Below, in pieces: positions 10,402 to 20,179 of a stretch of DNA of 64,000 nt (positions are counted from its first letter, which is position 1; each line of letters begins with the position of its first letter). The notes beneath the pieces were generated by a model that ran no database searches, had not been told where the DNA came from, and worked only from the letters and a program-made list of their open reading frames with translations. The translations under genes were made by a program, and so were the position numbers. Source of the stretch: Tricholoma matsutake (taxonomy: Eukaryota > Basidiomycota > Agaricomycetes > Agaricales > Tricholomataceae); assembly GCA_026075535.2 (NCBI GenBank), contig AP026540.1:10664001-10728000 (forward strand), written 5' to 3'.

Positions 10402-10827
10402 TATAAGGGCAACCTAAGCCTCTAGCAAAGGGAAATCCGAAGTTAAAATTATACTACATAATACAGGCATTGGGGGCGCACCTAGCAAAGGGAAATCCGA
10501 AGAGAAAACTCTAAGGATCCCCTTGCTGATGCCCAGTATATGTGAAGACGACAAAAATCAAATATAACCTAAAAATAGAAAAAGGCGGAGATAGGCGGAT
10601 CAAGGCCGCCGAATGACATCATACCAAGGGGTATGTGTCGGAAGGGGTACTCCGCCTCTAAATATAAAAGTGTCAACATATACAAACATGATAGCAAGGG
10701 AAAATTAGTAATAAAATCCGGAAAAATCATAGAAAATGAAGAATAGAAGGAAATGAGGTGGGGAAAAATATGGGATGAACATAAAAAATAGGAAAAACAC
10801 ACAGGGCACCCCCTTAGTCCCCTTACA
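10402..10827 (-). repeat. Gypsy-1 LTR (3' LTR in element orientation)
   Basis: In element sense it starts TGTAAGGGG and ends CCCTTATA, an imperfect inverted pair. It contains two copies of the word CTAGCAAAGGGAAATCCGAA (plus orientation) about 60 bp apart. It is identical to the other LTR except at two positions. Confidence 0.95.
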
Positions 10828-10838
10828 TCACCCCCTCT

Positions 10839-12299
10839 CTAAGATGCATCGCCCCGATGCATTCGAAATCGTATACGACCAAAGTCCGTGACTTGAATGC
10901 GACGCGGTGCAGCAGTGTGCCGTCGGTGGAATTCCTTGATTAACCGAGGGGCATTTACATCAGACTCTTCGACCGATGAGTTCTCCTCATACCCATAACC
11001 CTTCCAATGTACCAAATACTGGAGTTTTCCTCGATGCAAACAGCTGTCCAAGATTGACTCGACTTCATATTGGGGTTCTCCCTCGATCACTGTAGGTGGT
11101 GGTGGTGGGTGTGAATGGCATCCCAGGAATGGATCTGGGGGAGCTGGAAGCAATTTGACGACATGGAAGACGGGATGGAGTCTGGACATGGAGGCTGGGA
11201 GGCGTAGACGATAGGCATGTGTTCCAACACACTTGACAATGGGGAAAGGTCCCAAGAAGCGATGAGTGAGTTTCTTGGATGGACGTGTAGTGGAGATGTC
11301 ACTGGAGTCAAGATAAACTCGATCACCAACCTTGTACTGAGGGGTTGGGGAGTGGCGCTGGTTGTAAAATCGCGCCATGTTGTCCTTCGCCTTTGCTAAG
11401 GCTGCCCTTGCCTCCCCCAAGCTATCCCTCATGCGTTCTGTGAACTCATTCACTGTCTCGATGTGTGAGGGAGTTTGGCGAGGTTCAAATCCCATGCGTG
11501 GATGTCGTCCAGTGTCTAAGAGGAAAGGGGTCTGTTGAGTGGAAGCATGGACATGGTTGTTGTATCCGAACTCGGCCAAAGGAAGGAGATCATCCCAATC
11601 GTCCTGGTGTTCATTGACAAAGAGGCGGATGTACTGCTCCAGTTCCTGGTTGACTCGCTCCGTCTGGCCATCAGTTTGTGGGTGATAAGCAGTTGAAGCG
11701 AGGAGTTTGATCCCCAGGAGTCGGTACAGCTCACGAGTGAACTCTGCCATGAACTGAGGGCCACGATCCGAGAGGAAGGCACCAGGAAGTCCATGTAACT
11801 TCCACACGTGGTGGAGGTAGAGTCGAGCGGCACCTAGGGCACTGACAGTGGTGTGAGTGGGAATGAAGTGAGCGCGTTTTCCCACTGAGTCAACTGTGCA
11901 CATCACCGCATCAAACCCGTTTGACTCTGGCAATTCCACCACAAAGTCGACGCTGACGACATCCCAACGACTCTCTGGAACAGGAAGAGGGTGTAGCTCA
12001 CCAATAGGCTTGCGACGAGGGACCTTGGTGCGTAAGCAAAGGTCACAAGTGCGACAATACTGACCAATGAGCCGTGACATTTGTGGCCACCAATAGTTCC
12101 GTGAGGTGAGCTCCAAGGTCTTCCAGCGTCCGGGGTGGCCAGCAATCTGTGAGTCATGGTGTTGGGATATGATGCGCCGGCGAAGGTCTGGGTCATTGGG
12201 AACATAGATGCGATCCCTGAAATACAACAAGTCCTCCTTTTCAGCCCACTCTGCCGCACATAAGGAAAGGGTCGATCCCTTCCTCAGTTCTTTAACAGC
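10839..12299 (-). CDS. Gypsy-1 integrase with C-terminal chromodomain (Pol continuation)
   Basis: Same frame as the preceding Pol segment, after one TGA. The HHCC zinc domain (H..H about 30 residues before CRTCDLC) is followed by the DDE core: D in VDFVVELP, D in FLSDRGPQF, E in QTERVNQELEQY. A GPF module (HRFLGPFPIVKCVG) follows, then a chromodomain (YEVESILDSCLHRGKLQYLV HWKGYGYEENS...) that would guide integration to marked chromatin. In that domain the position after HWKGYGYEENS is Ser where chromodomains usually have Trp, so one cage residue appears lost. The stop is near the LTR, leaving little 3' untranslated sequence. Confidence 0.92.
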   Translation of the reverse strand, partial: AVKELRKGSTLSLCAAEWAEKEDLLYFRDRIYVPNDPDLRRRIISQHHDSQIAGHPGRWKTLELTSRNYWWPQMSRLIGQYCRTCDLCLRTKVPRRKPIGELHPLPVPESRWDVVSVDFVVELPESNGFDAVMCTVDSVGKRAHFIPTHTTVSALGAARLYLHHVWKLHGLPGAFLSDRGPQFMAEFTRELYRLLGIKLLASTAYHPQTDGQTERVNQELEQYIRLFVNEHQDDWDDLLPLAEFGYNNHVHASTQQTPFLLDTGRHPRMGFEPRQTPSHIETVNEFTERMRDSLGEARAALAKAKDNMARFYNQRHSPTPQYKVGDRVYLDSSDISTTRPSKKLTHRFLGPFPIVKCVGTHAYRLRLPASMSRLHPVFHVVKLLPAPPDPFLGCHSHPPPPPTVIEGEPQYEVESILDSCLHRGKLQYLVHWKGYGYEENSSVEESDVNAPRLIKEFHRRHTAAPRRIQVTDFGRIRFRMHRGDAS

Positions 12300-14741
12300 T
12301 CAGGCGACAACATCCTCATGTAAACCGCTACGGTTTGCGCGACGAATGTCACGTAGAATGTCCCGCTCCTTGCCCTGGGGTACGATGCCTTCCAGTGCCC
12401 GAATGGTGAACAGGTCTGGCTGCAACAGCACAATGTTTTGGTTGTCACCACTGCCATCCCCATGGTCTGCACGTCGGGATAGGGCATCGGTCTTCCCCAT
12501 GCTGCGACCCGGACGGTGGTGCAAGGAGAAGTCGAATCTAGATAGATACAGGGACCAACGAGCTTGACGACGGTTCAATTTCTTGGCTGTCATGAAGTAC
12601 TCGAGGTTCTTGTGATCCGTCCAAATTTCCACCTTGTGTTGGGCACCCTCGAGGAAGTGTCGCCACTCCTCAAGCGCACGCATTATCGCCAACATCTCCT
12701 TGTCATGGATCTCGTAGTTTCTCTCTACAGCACTAAGGCTTTTGGAGTAGAACGCAACAGGATGCCACTTCTGGTCCTCCGGAGACTGCTGAGACAACAC
12801 AGCGCCCGTCGCAAAGTCAGAACTGTCGGCTTCTACACGAAAAGGACGCGAATCGTCAGCAAAGGTAAGGATCGGAGTGGAAGTGACCATCTCCTTAAGC
12901 TTTTCGAACGCCTCCTGTTGTGCATTATCCCACCTCCATGCCTCCTTTCCTGTCAAGTCGAACAGCGGTCGTGCATGATGTGAGAAATCCTTGATAAAAC
13001 GCCGATAAAAATTGATGAAGCCCAGGAAAGACTGCACCTCCTTCTTGTTTGTGGGCGTAGGCCAAGCTGTGACCCCATTTACCTTGATAGGATCCATCTC
13101 CACTTGACCCTCCGAGATAATCAGGCTGAGGTACTCGATCTTGGTCCTTTCGAACTCGCATTTGTCCTGACGAAGGTAGAGTTTGTACCGTCGAAGTCGC
13201 TCTAGGACGAGGCGCGTGATGCGACGGTGCTCTTCAACCGTGCGAGTGAAGATGAGGATGTCGTCGAGATAGATGCAGACAACGCCTTCGAGGATGAGGT
13301 CATGGAAGATGTTGTTCATCATGGTCTGAAAGGTGGCAGGGCTATTAGTAAGGCCAAAGAACATGACAAGCGGTTCAAAAAGACCACGGTTGGTACGAAA
13401 GGCTGCCTTCCACTCATCTCCCTCCTTTATCCTCACATTATTATAGCCCCAACGGACATCGAGCTTGGTGAAGTATCGGGCTCCATGGAGCTGGTTTACG
13501 AGTTTGGAGATGAGGGGTAGTGGGTAGCAATTTTTGACCGTGATGTTGTTGAGTCTTCTGTAGTCTTGAACCGGTCGAAGTGAGCCATCCTTCTTCTTGA
13601 CAAAGAAAAAGGGAGAGGCCATGGGTGACTTCGATGGTCGAATACGTCCAGAGGCCAGGTGCTCGTCGATGAACTGGTCAAGCTGCCGTTGTTCCTCCGG
13701 AGAGAGAGGATAGACCTTGCAGGATGAAGGGGTTGCGCCGGGGGTGAGTTCGATCGCGTGATCCCATGGCTTACGCGCAGGAAGAGAGTCGAATGACTCC
13801 TTGGAGAACACGTCTTCAAACTCATGGAGATGAGGGAGTAAGGAGTTAGTAGAGGATTTAGCAGCGTTGTTTTTGTGGAAGGCCTCGGCGAGGCGTTGGG
13901 ATATGTTCGATGTGGCACACACCTCATGCAATGAGCGAATCGCAGTGTAGAAGATCCGATCACCCTCCTCCACTTCCTCTGGGTCCTCATCATCATCATC
14001 CGAGTCCGGCATTAGATCAGGAACCCCTTCCAATTCCACTTCAGGTATAGGCAGGGGTCCAGCACGACACTTCTGAGTTCGTCGTATTGCCGCCTTCTGT
14101 CCATGACGTTCTTGCCTGGCTTCTGTGAAACACGTCCGACAGCGGGATGGACATCGGCTCATGGTAACCTCCCCGGTGCGCCAGTCGACCTCTGGGTTAT
14201 GGTCTCGAAGCCATGGATATCCCAAAATCGCCTTTTGCTTTCCTAATTGAGTGACAGCAAAAAGGGCACGCTCACTATGATCTTTGTAACGGAGAACCAG
14301 GTCTGCAACCTCTCGGATGGCACCAGCTTCATTTGGGGATCCATCCACGTTATATACAGGTATCGGACGTGAGAGTGAGCGAGTATTTAGACGATGTTGT
14401 TGTACCAGATGGGAATTGATGAAGAGACCAGTCGCACCAGAGTCCAGGAGCGCAGAAACACCGAGTATCTGTCCAGTGTCGGTCGTCTGCAGTTTGATGG
14501 CTAGGTTTAAGGAATGTGCAGAGGGAGTGGATGCCACAATATACTTGCGTGGTAGTTTACGCTCCCATGATTTAATTTTGGGACGTGGAGTAGAAGGAGA
14601 GATGGGGAGAGCAGGTACGTCTTTAGCCAACTTCGAAGGGTCAGAGAGGGGAGCAGTCACAGAAATGGATTCATTCTCCAGGGATTCAACTGACAAGACT
14701 TCAAAGCGGTTATGGACAGGCAGTGAGGGCGTACGATTCAC
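12300..14741 (-). CDS. pol: Gypsy-1 Pol, protease - reverse transcriptase - RNase H part
   Basis: The aspartic protease site is ALLDSGATGLF (D about residue 100). Reverse transcriptase has VKKKDGSLRPVQDYRRLN, a FTKLDVRWGYN segment and the catalytic YLDD (about residue 500). RNase H has VEADSSDFATGAVLSQ and KEMLAIMRALEEWRHFL, then TDHKNLEYF. The tether before the stop includes SLHHRPGRSMGKTDALSR. The frame opens with GTG at 14741 and needs no ATG if translated by frameshift from Gag. It ends at an in-frame TGA at 12300-12302, after which integrase continues in the same frame. The stop is most simply a CGA-to-TGA change, so this copy cannot make full Pol unless the stop is read through. Confidence 0.93.
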   Translation of the reverse strand: MNRTPSLPVHNRFEVLSVESLENESISVTAPLSDPSKLAKDVPALPISPSTPRPKIKSWERKLPRKYIVASTPSAHSLNLAIKLQTTDTGQILGVSALLDSGATGLFINSHLVQQHRLNTRSLSRPIPVYNVDGSPNEAGAIREVADLVLRYKDHSERALFAVTQLGKQKAILGYPWLRDHNPEVDWRTGEVTMSRCPSRCRTCFTEARQERHGQKAAIRRTQKCRAGPLPIPEVELEGVPDLMPDSDDDDEDPEEVEEGDRIFYTAIRSLHEVCATSNISQRLAEAFHKNNAAKSSTNSLLPHLHEFEDVFSKESFDSLPARKPWDHAIELTPGATPSSCKVYPLSPEEQRQLDQFIDEHLASGRIRPSKSPMASPFFFVKKKDGSLRPVQDYRRLNNITVKNCYPLPLISKLVNQLHGARYFTKLDVRWGYNNVRIKEGDEWKAAFRTNRGLFEPLVMFFGLTNSPATFQTMMNNIFHDLILEGVVCIYLDDILIFTRTVEEHRRITRLVLERLRRYKLYLRQDKCEFERTKIEYLSLIISEGQVEMDPIKVNGVTAWPTPTNKKEVQSFLGFINFYRRFIKDFSHHARPLFDLTGKEAWRWDNAQQEAFEKLKEMVTSTPILTFADDSRPFRVEADSSDFATGAVLSQQSPEDQKWHPVAFYSKSLSAVERNYEIHDKEMLAIMRALEEWRHFLEGAQHKVEIWTDHKNLEYFMTAKKLNRRQARWSLYLSRFDFSLHHRPGRSMGKTDALSRRADHGDGSGDNQNIVLLQPDLFTIRALEGIVPQGKERDILRDIRRANRSGLHEDVVA

Positions 14742-15856
14742 TCGCTGCGAATAGGAAAATCCTGCTCCTCTACAACTTCCAGCTTAACCTCCTCTGCAAC
14801 TTGATCCTTCGCTTCCTCAACATCTACAAGTGCCAACAGATCTTGCAGGAGTTTGTCTCGTCCCTCGGGGGTGAGCATGCGGATATCCTGACGATGGGGA
14901 CATGCTCCAGCCCTGTGTCCAGGTTCCCCACAACGGTAGCAGAGATCCAACTTACGTGCACGGCTGCGGGCTGCATCAACATCCATTGGTACTGGGATAT
15001 TGACGGCTGGTGTGGGAGTTTGACGAGCAGGAATGGGGTTAGGGCGGGGGAGGCTTCGATTGAAGGTGTAGGGTGTATGAGTGGTAGTTGGAGCATGGAA
15101 TGCAGCATTAAATGCCGCATTTGTGAGTCGGTTCTCGTCACAGAGTGAAGCAGCTTCATACCAAGCAAGGATATCATCGTCCGCTGGGCGCCCTTCCAAC
15201 ATCTGTGCAATCTGGTCCTGAATTTCTCGGTTGAGCCCCCGTCGGAACTTCACCACCACTGGTAACCCACTCCCATACCCTGCCATGTCCACCAAATCCT
15301 TGAACTCATCGATATAGTCGTCCACGGATCGACGTCCCTGGTGGTAAGTGGATGACTCAAGTCGTGTCACTGCTCGGTGGCGTTCATTGAGGGGGCAGAA
15401 GTGGCGTACGAACTCAGCTCGAAAGTCACCCCAAGTGGAGAAAGGTAGAGAACCGAGTTCTTTAGTTTGACGTAGGATATGGTCCACATAGAGATAGGCG
15501 CGTTCAGATTTCATGTATGTGAAGGCCCAATAAATTTTTGCAGCCTCATCGACGAATTGATGCGACTGGAGACTAATGTATAACTCACAGGAATTAAGGA
15601 ATGCACATCCCTGCGCACGTGCACCATTAAATTCGGTGGGGGGGGACGGTTTGATCTGGGCACGTTCCTTAGTGGACGCGTTTGGCAAAACATCGTTGTT
15701 GGGTGCGCTTGGAGTCGTGAAGGGGGAACTATTAGTCATAGGGTTAGCCTGGAGGGTCCTAACGAAGTTTTCAATCGTAGATTTAAGCGAGTCGATTTGC
15801 GCGCGCATTCCGGAAACGTCGCTTTCAAGCGCGTCGAAGCGTTCTGATGCGTCCAT
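14738..15856 (-). CDS. gag: Gypsy-1 Gag
   Basis: 372-residue capsid/nucleocapsid precursor that would form cytoplasmic virus-like particles. The N-terminus is coiled-coil-like (RFDALESDVSGMRAQIDSLK). The middle is the retrotransposon gag core (W..F..EF...F.P...R..A). Near the C-terminus is a CCHC zinc knuckle, CYRCGEPGHRAGAC (C-x2-C-x4-H-x4-C). An acidic tail (EEAKDQVAEEVKLEVVEEQ) ends in the TGA. The stop overlaps the start of the pol frame, which is in the -1 frame, so Pol is made by -1 frameshifting or reinitiation. I see no clean slippery heptamer. Confidence 0.93.
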   Translation of the reverse strand: MDASERFDALESDVSGMRAQIDSLKSTIENFVRTLQANPMTNSSPFTTPSAPNNDVLPNASTKERAQIKPSPPTEFNGARAQGCAFLNSCELYISLQSHQFVDEAAKIYWAFTYMKSERAYLYVDHILRQTKELGSLPFSTWGDFRAEFVRHFCPLNERHRAVTRLESSTYHQGRRSVDDYIDEFKDLVDMAGYGSGLPVVVKFRRGLNREIQDQIAQMLEGRPADDDILAWYEAASLCDENRLTNAAFNAAFHAPTTTHTPYTFNRSLPRPNPIPARQTPTPAVNIPVPMDVDAARSRARKLDLCYRCGEPGHRAGACPHRQDIRMLTPEGRDKLLQDLLALVDVEEAKDQVAEEVKLEVVEEQDFPIRSE

Positions 15857-16010
15857 GTCGCTAGGGAGCGCGTTTGGTGAAAATGGCGGCGCAATAAAGG
15901 CGAGAGTATCTGGAACGGTGTGTAGGGACTCTGTGGAGCTTTGGGAAGCGTCGTCCAGTCCATACCTGCCTATTTTGGGCAGCGCGTTCGCGATTTTCGG
16001 GCCTTAGGGG

Positions 16011-16020
16011 AGAGTTTTCT
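16011..16020 (-). promoter_or_regulatory. Putative self-primer binding site of Gypsy-1
   Basis: Directly inside the 5' LTR (2 nt away) the sense strand reads AGAAAACTCT. It is not a TGG-initiated tRNA complement. It is the exact complement of AGAGTTTTCT in the LTR (rc of 16124-16133), which may be the 5' end of the RNA. Tf1 and related chromoviruses prime reverse transcription with the 5' end of their own RNA in this way. The inference depends on where transcription starts. Confidence 0.5.
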
Positions 16021-16022
16021 AC

Positions 16023-16448
16023 TATAAGGGCAACCTAAGCCTCTAGCAAAGGGAAATCCGAAGTTAAAATTATACTACATAATACAGGCATTGGGGGCGC
16101 ACCTAGCAAAGGGAAATCCGAAGAGAAAACTCTAAGGATCCCCTTGCTGATGCCCAGTATATGTGAAGACGACAAAAATCAAATATAACCTAAAAATAGA
16201 AAAAGGCGGAGATAGGCGGATCAAGGCCGCCGAATGACATCATACCAAGGGGTATGTGTCAGAAAGGGTACTCCGCCTCTAAATATAAAAGTGTCAACAT
16301 ATACAAACATGATAGCAAGGGAAAATTAGTAATAAAATCCGGAAAAATCATAGAAAATGAAGAATAGAAGGAAATGAGGTGGGGAAAAATATGGGATGAA
16401 CATAAAAAATAGGAAAAACACACAGGGCACCCCCTTAGTCCCCTTACA
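16023..16448 (-). repeat. Gypsy-1 LTR (5' LTR in element orientation)
   Basis: 426 bp. In element sense, a CATATACT TATA-like word lies about 30 nt upstream of CTTAGAGTTTTCTC (rc of 16122-16135), which would make the latter a reasonable transcript start. That segment is also complementary to the primer-binding site just inside the LTR. Confidence 0.95.
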
Positions 16449-17340
16449 GACGCAGGGTGGGGGGGATGACACGACAACAGAGGGGGATGACACCCACCCC
16501 ATGCCTACAAGCACTTGCTTGTAGGGTGGATTGTGGGCATCTACGGTGATGGAATGACGAGGGGGATGACACGACAACAAGGGGGCATGACAACGACACC
16601 TGCAAATGAGCCCCACAATGACCAAAAGTTTTTTTCTTTTCTTTTCTTCTTATTCAATTGTACTAATAAACAATTCTACTTCATTTTCTAGGGAAAAACT
16701 CGACCAGCTACATTGAAAACGGGCACCCCGACCCCAACCAACGATATGTGACATGTATCGTCATTTGGGGCATGTAAGTTTTTTTCTTTTCTTTCTTTCT
16801 TATTCAATCATACTAACCATTAGATTAATTCATTTTTTAGGGAAAAAACTCAAGGAATCACCCTGAAAACAGGCACCCCATGCCCCGGGTGATGAACGAA
16901 GGAGGAAATGAGAGGGGTGGAGTGGGGAACAGACAGCGACAGGAGGGGACGGCACTCAGAGGCCCATATAGGGCAGGTATGCACCCCACCCCTCTTTTAC
17001 CTGCTGCCTCATGCTGATGACCCCCCACTACCTTCCCCAGGGCACAATGAACCAGCACCCACCACATGTCCATGAGCAACTGCTCATGGGGTGGATCGCA
17101 GGTGCATCCTCTGACAATGGGGATGAGGGTGACAACAAGTGCAACCCAGCACCCAGTACCACCACCGAGACGACCAGGCCACGGCACCAGACCCCTCTGC
17201 TACAAGCAACTGCTCATAGGGAGTAAGGCTGGTACATAGGAGGTGGAGATGACATGGCGAGGGGGACAGGGACAGGGACAACAACAATGGGGACATGATG
17301 GGACAACAGGCTGACAATGAGGCATCAGGGGTCTGGGGGA
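16449..17340. mobile_element. Right interior of palindrome-rich element E0
   Basis: Continuation of the E0 sequence after the Gypsy-1 duplication. It is G/A-rich low complexity (GGGGGATGACACGACAAC) with two clear intron-like modules (16774-16840 with TACTAAC at 16811-16817; 16977-17040 ending CCCCAG), a third partly lost one (about 16627-16690), and three palindrome copies. Its order (module, low-complexity stretch with GAGGCCCATATAG, module, palindrome, GTGGATC) repeats that of 9841-10310, so the two halves are diverged tandem copies of one unit. I see no protein gene. Confidence 0.55.
16504..17219. repeat. Dispersed GAGC palindrome, copies c, d and e
   Basis: Copy c: CCTACAAGCA (16504-16513) and TGCTTGTAGG (16516-16525), perfect 10-bp stem. 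Copy d: CCATGAGCA (17070-17078) and TGCTCATGG (17081-17089), perfect 9-bp stem. Copy e (17200-17219): CTACAAGCA against TGCTCATAG with two mismatches. Copies c and d are followed by GGTGGAT or GGTGGATC. Confidence 0.85.
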
Positions 17341-17860
17341 TTTTTTCGCTTCTTTCGAGTAGATTTTGTATCTTAGTGGCTTGAAATTTACTCTGATACA
17401 TGATGAAACTATTCTATCAATGGGATGAAAAAAACATTATTGGCAGGTTCTTTCATTCCTCTTAAACCCCTGGAAAGTTGATGAAATTCAACCCAGGTAA
17501 AGGGGTGTTATTTATGCCCATATAAAGATGAAAACCATCCCATGGGATGAATTTGGTGTGGGATGAACTGGGGACAAAATGTGGGAGGTTTTCATCCCAT
17601 CAACTCATCCCTTACAGGTAGGCAAAGGCATTCTTTTTCACTCCTCTTAGTGGTAGATTTTCATGCCAACTCCTGATGAAACTTATTCCATTTTTGGGTT
17701 TATCAATACATGAAAACTATACCATAAATATATCATTTTACACTATCTAAAGGTATGAAATGTGGGATAGTTTTCCTACCCCTCAGGCCCCATAGTGACA
17801 GGTTTGGTGGACGCTGTCAAATGCTCTCATAGTATGAATAACATGTACTAGTATCAAATC
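17341..17860. repeat. Right subterminal region of E0 with GGGATGAA words
   Basis: A/T-rich, with repeated GGGATGAA and TTCATCCC words, like 7739-7870. No gene. The true right end of E0 and its duplication were not found. Confidence 0.4.
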
Positions 17861-17929
17861 AATACACTTTTACAATTCTTGCTTGTGATACACTATGAAG
17901 AATGTTAATAGACAGATCAGTGACCTATG

Positions 17930-18120
17930 AGATAGCATTGGACAAAGTACTCGGCATTGGCATTGGCAACAGCATTGGCATAGATGTGGGGTAAGAATCT
18001 AATACCATTGATGAAATAGTCACAGCCATCGGCATCGGCATCAGCAGACACATCGGCATGAAAATCTACATTGACATCAACATCGGTGGCAGCAGACAGA
18101 TGCTTTGGCATGGAAATCTA
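17930..18120. repeat. Degenerate hexanucleotide minisatellite
   Basis: Irregular runs of GGCATT, GGCATC and ACATCGGCA words (for example ATCGGCATCGGCATCAGC). Read on the minus strand they give a Asp/Ala/Val-rich open frame that I regard as a by-product of the repeat. Confidence 0.6.
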
Positions 18121-18232
18121 TATACCAAGAGCATTGGCAAACCAGACACACAATGGGCACAGGCAGTATGAATGAACAAAATCAACAAAACAGCAGTGTT
18201 CATCCTAGCTAAAATAACAATGTCAGCACTAG

Positions 18233-18945
18233 CTAATTGTGAGAATCGGCGGGATTGGCCATGTTGTCATCATGGGACAATGATCTGATTGGAATGTCTG
18301 AGAACCTGTGTTTGAATGATTTCAGATTGTATTCCATCCTTTCCTTCAAGGTCACATATGTCTTCAATGTGACATCTTGCTGTTCCAGCTTCTCAACCTC
18401 AGCCATGTAGAGACGATGACTGGCATCCTTGTATGAGGTGCCAAGGTTGTTTTGCAGGGCTTTCACTTTGGCATGGCAGCTCAACAGCTCCCTGTCTGTC
18501 AATGTCTGCAACAGGATGAACTAACAGTCATACAAATGAGGACAAGGCACTTACTGGATCAGCAGGTAGCATTAGCTGGTTGCGGGCCAATGTGTAGTAT
18601 GGTGTATCAGTCATGTTTCCGGACTGCAAAGTCATCAGTGAGAGGATAGATGAGCCAAAAGACGGGGCAGCAGCCAAGATGAGGCATCAGCCAAGACACG
18701 GCATCAGCCAACAGGTCGACATTGGCCCAAGGATGGCATCAGGCCAAGGACAGCTAGGCTGGTGGCAATGAGACTTTGAAAAGAAGGAAATCTTACCCCC
18801 CCATCTGCCATGTGTACATTGAATTCAACCTTCTTGCAATAGGCCTCCATTGCTTAGTGGGTAGCTGGAATCATAAAATGGAGCACTAGATAGTGCTGCC
18901 CATTGTCACCTTGGATAGCGACATATCCATCAGGAATATAAGTGT
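18233..18945 (-). pseudogene. Three-exon gene remnant, perhaps the tail of a transposon-associated protein
   Basis: Minus-strand exons 18797-18945, 18555-18623 and 18233-18505 are joined by a GTAAGA...CAG and a GTAAGT...CAG intron (the second 49 nt). They encode YIPDGYVAIQGDNGQHYLVL..., then NMTDTPYYTLARNQLMLPADP, then LTDRELLSCHAKVKAL...LGTSYKDASHRLYMAEVEKL and a basic, coiled-coil-like tail. Exon 1 has an in-frame TAA, so the copy is damaged. The SYKDASHRLYMAEVE segment reminds me of uncharacterised proteins (possibly KDZ-transposon-linked) abundant in basidiomycete genomes, but I cannot assign a function. Confidence 0.5.
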
Positions 18946-19415
18946 CTGTAATGGTACATCTACACATGTCCATATGCCTGGGGACTACATTTATCCTTTG
19001 TTGATACATGTTTGGGACAACTACTTCTTTACTTATGATGGATACACTTAGCTACCAATTACACTGATTTCTGCTCAGTTTAGTGCAAAGTAAGTCTTGA
19101 GTATTCAAAACTAGTAACGAACTGTTACATTTTTTTGAGCTAACCAGCTATTGGAAGCTACGAGCTTACCAGATAGAAGTTACAAAAAGTTTTACCTATT
19201 TTAGACACTGAACCAACTACCAAACATAGCGACATGATGCCATCACAACAAAATGAATGATGACTGTGACGACTATGCAACAAGCGACCATGCAAGAAGG
19301 AGGCATACAGCCACCTTCTACTCCTCAAAAGTCATCCCGGCAACCTGAATGAACAGCAGTAGGAGGATGGAGAGTAGACGAGAGACCCAGAGTGGACTCT
19401 CTAAAGGCAAAGGCA
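18946..19415. other. Stretch before Gypsy-3 gag
   Basis: No gene. It may contain the 5' LTR of Gypsy-3, but no second copy of this sequence is visible in the window to prove it. Confidence 0.3.
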
Positions 19416-20130
19416 ATGGAACCTAGACCGAAAACAAGGACACATGCAACATTGTCATCGATACCAGTGCCGACCAGATCTGCTATGCAAGTAACTAAGC
19501 CACAGGGACCCAGTCAACAGATGAGTGGCAGGTGCATATCTGGCACATTGGATCCCTTCACCTCTGAATCTCAAAGGGATCTACCACCGCACTTCCCACT
19601 TGCCCCGGTATTTGCATTGTTGCACCAACCCCATCCCAAAACTCCGGATGCTCACACCAGATGATGTTGGTCAACTTCAAGCTCTCACTTACCTTGTATT
19701 CCACAATATTTATGGCCCACCATCAAGACTGCTCACCCTGACATGGAGGAGAAAGAAATATCTGATGGTGAAATTGAAGAAGAAGACCCTATGGATACAC
19801 TGAATCAAACTGAAGACCTCATCTGGGAAGAATGCCCATTCATGAACCCCCATCTGCATGTAAAGATCAAACAAGTATCCCACAAGTGAGCAGTGGAGGT
19901 CCTAACCCTCACTCAGAAAAAGATAGACATAACGTCAACCACCTACCAGAGGGTAAACATCAATATCTTCAAGGCACTTATTGCAAAAAGGATCACCTGT
20001 AAGAGTGTCTCTTACATCAGCAAGTCTTATCACATGTCATTGCAGTTATCACATGTTATTCCTGTAGTATATAGTCTACACTTTGAGTACTTGCACTGTA
20101 GCTTAGTTTCCTCCCCCAAAATATACTAAG
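19416..20130 (+). pseudogene. Gypsy-3 gag, N-terminal part (decayed)
   Basis: From the ATG at 19416: a basic, Pro/Thr-rich start (EPRPKTRTHATLSSIPVPTRS) like that of the related Gypsy-4 Gag. After a stop at 19662 it continues in another frame with an acidic stretch (MEEKEISDGEIEEEDPMDT) and ends in repeat-like sequence. Stops and shifts show that it is dead. Confidence 0.5.
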
Positions 20131-20179
20131 TTCCTAACATGTTTCTGTTCCTCTGAGTCTCGAGTGTTGGAAGCTCCGG

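Larger units (their letters stand above)
10402..16448 (-). mobile_element. Gypsy-1: young chromodomain Ty3/Gypsy LTR retrotransposon
   Basis: Two 426-bp LTRs (10402-10827 and 16023-16448) flank a 5.2 kb interior coding gag, protease, reverse transcriptase, RNase H, integrase and chromodomain on the minus strand. The 5-bp duplication GACGC lies at 10397-10401 and 16449-16453. The LTRs differ at two positions only (in the tcGgaaGgggtac / tcAgaaAgggtac stretch), so the insertion is recent. The coding region is open except for one TGA between RNase H and integrase. It inserted into the E0 repeat. Chromodomain and self-priming features place it among chromoviruses. Confidence 0.97.

Noticed and set aside
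10839..16007. Plus-strand open frames across Gypsy-1 (for example 13227-13520, 14317-14754, 14723-15148)
   Set aside because: They are opposite to well-supported gag and pol domains and have no motifs of their own.
17917..18111. Asp/Ala-rich minus-strand open frame
   Set aside because: Produced by the GGCATC/GGCATT minisatellite.
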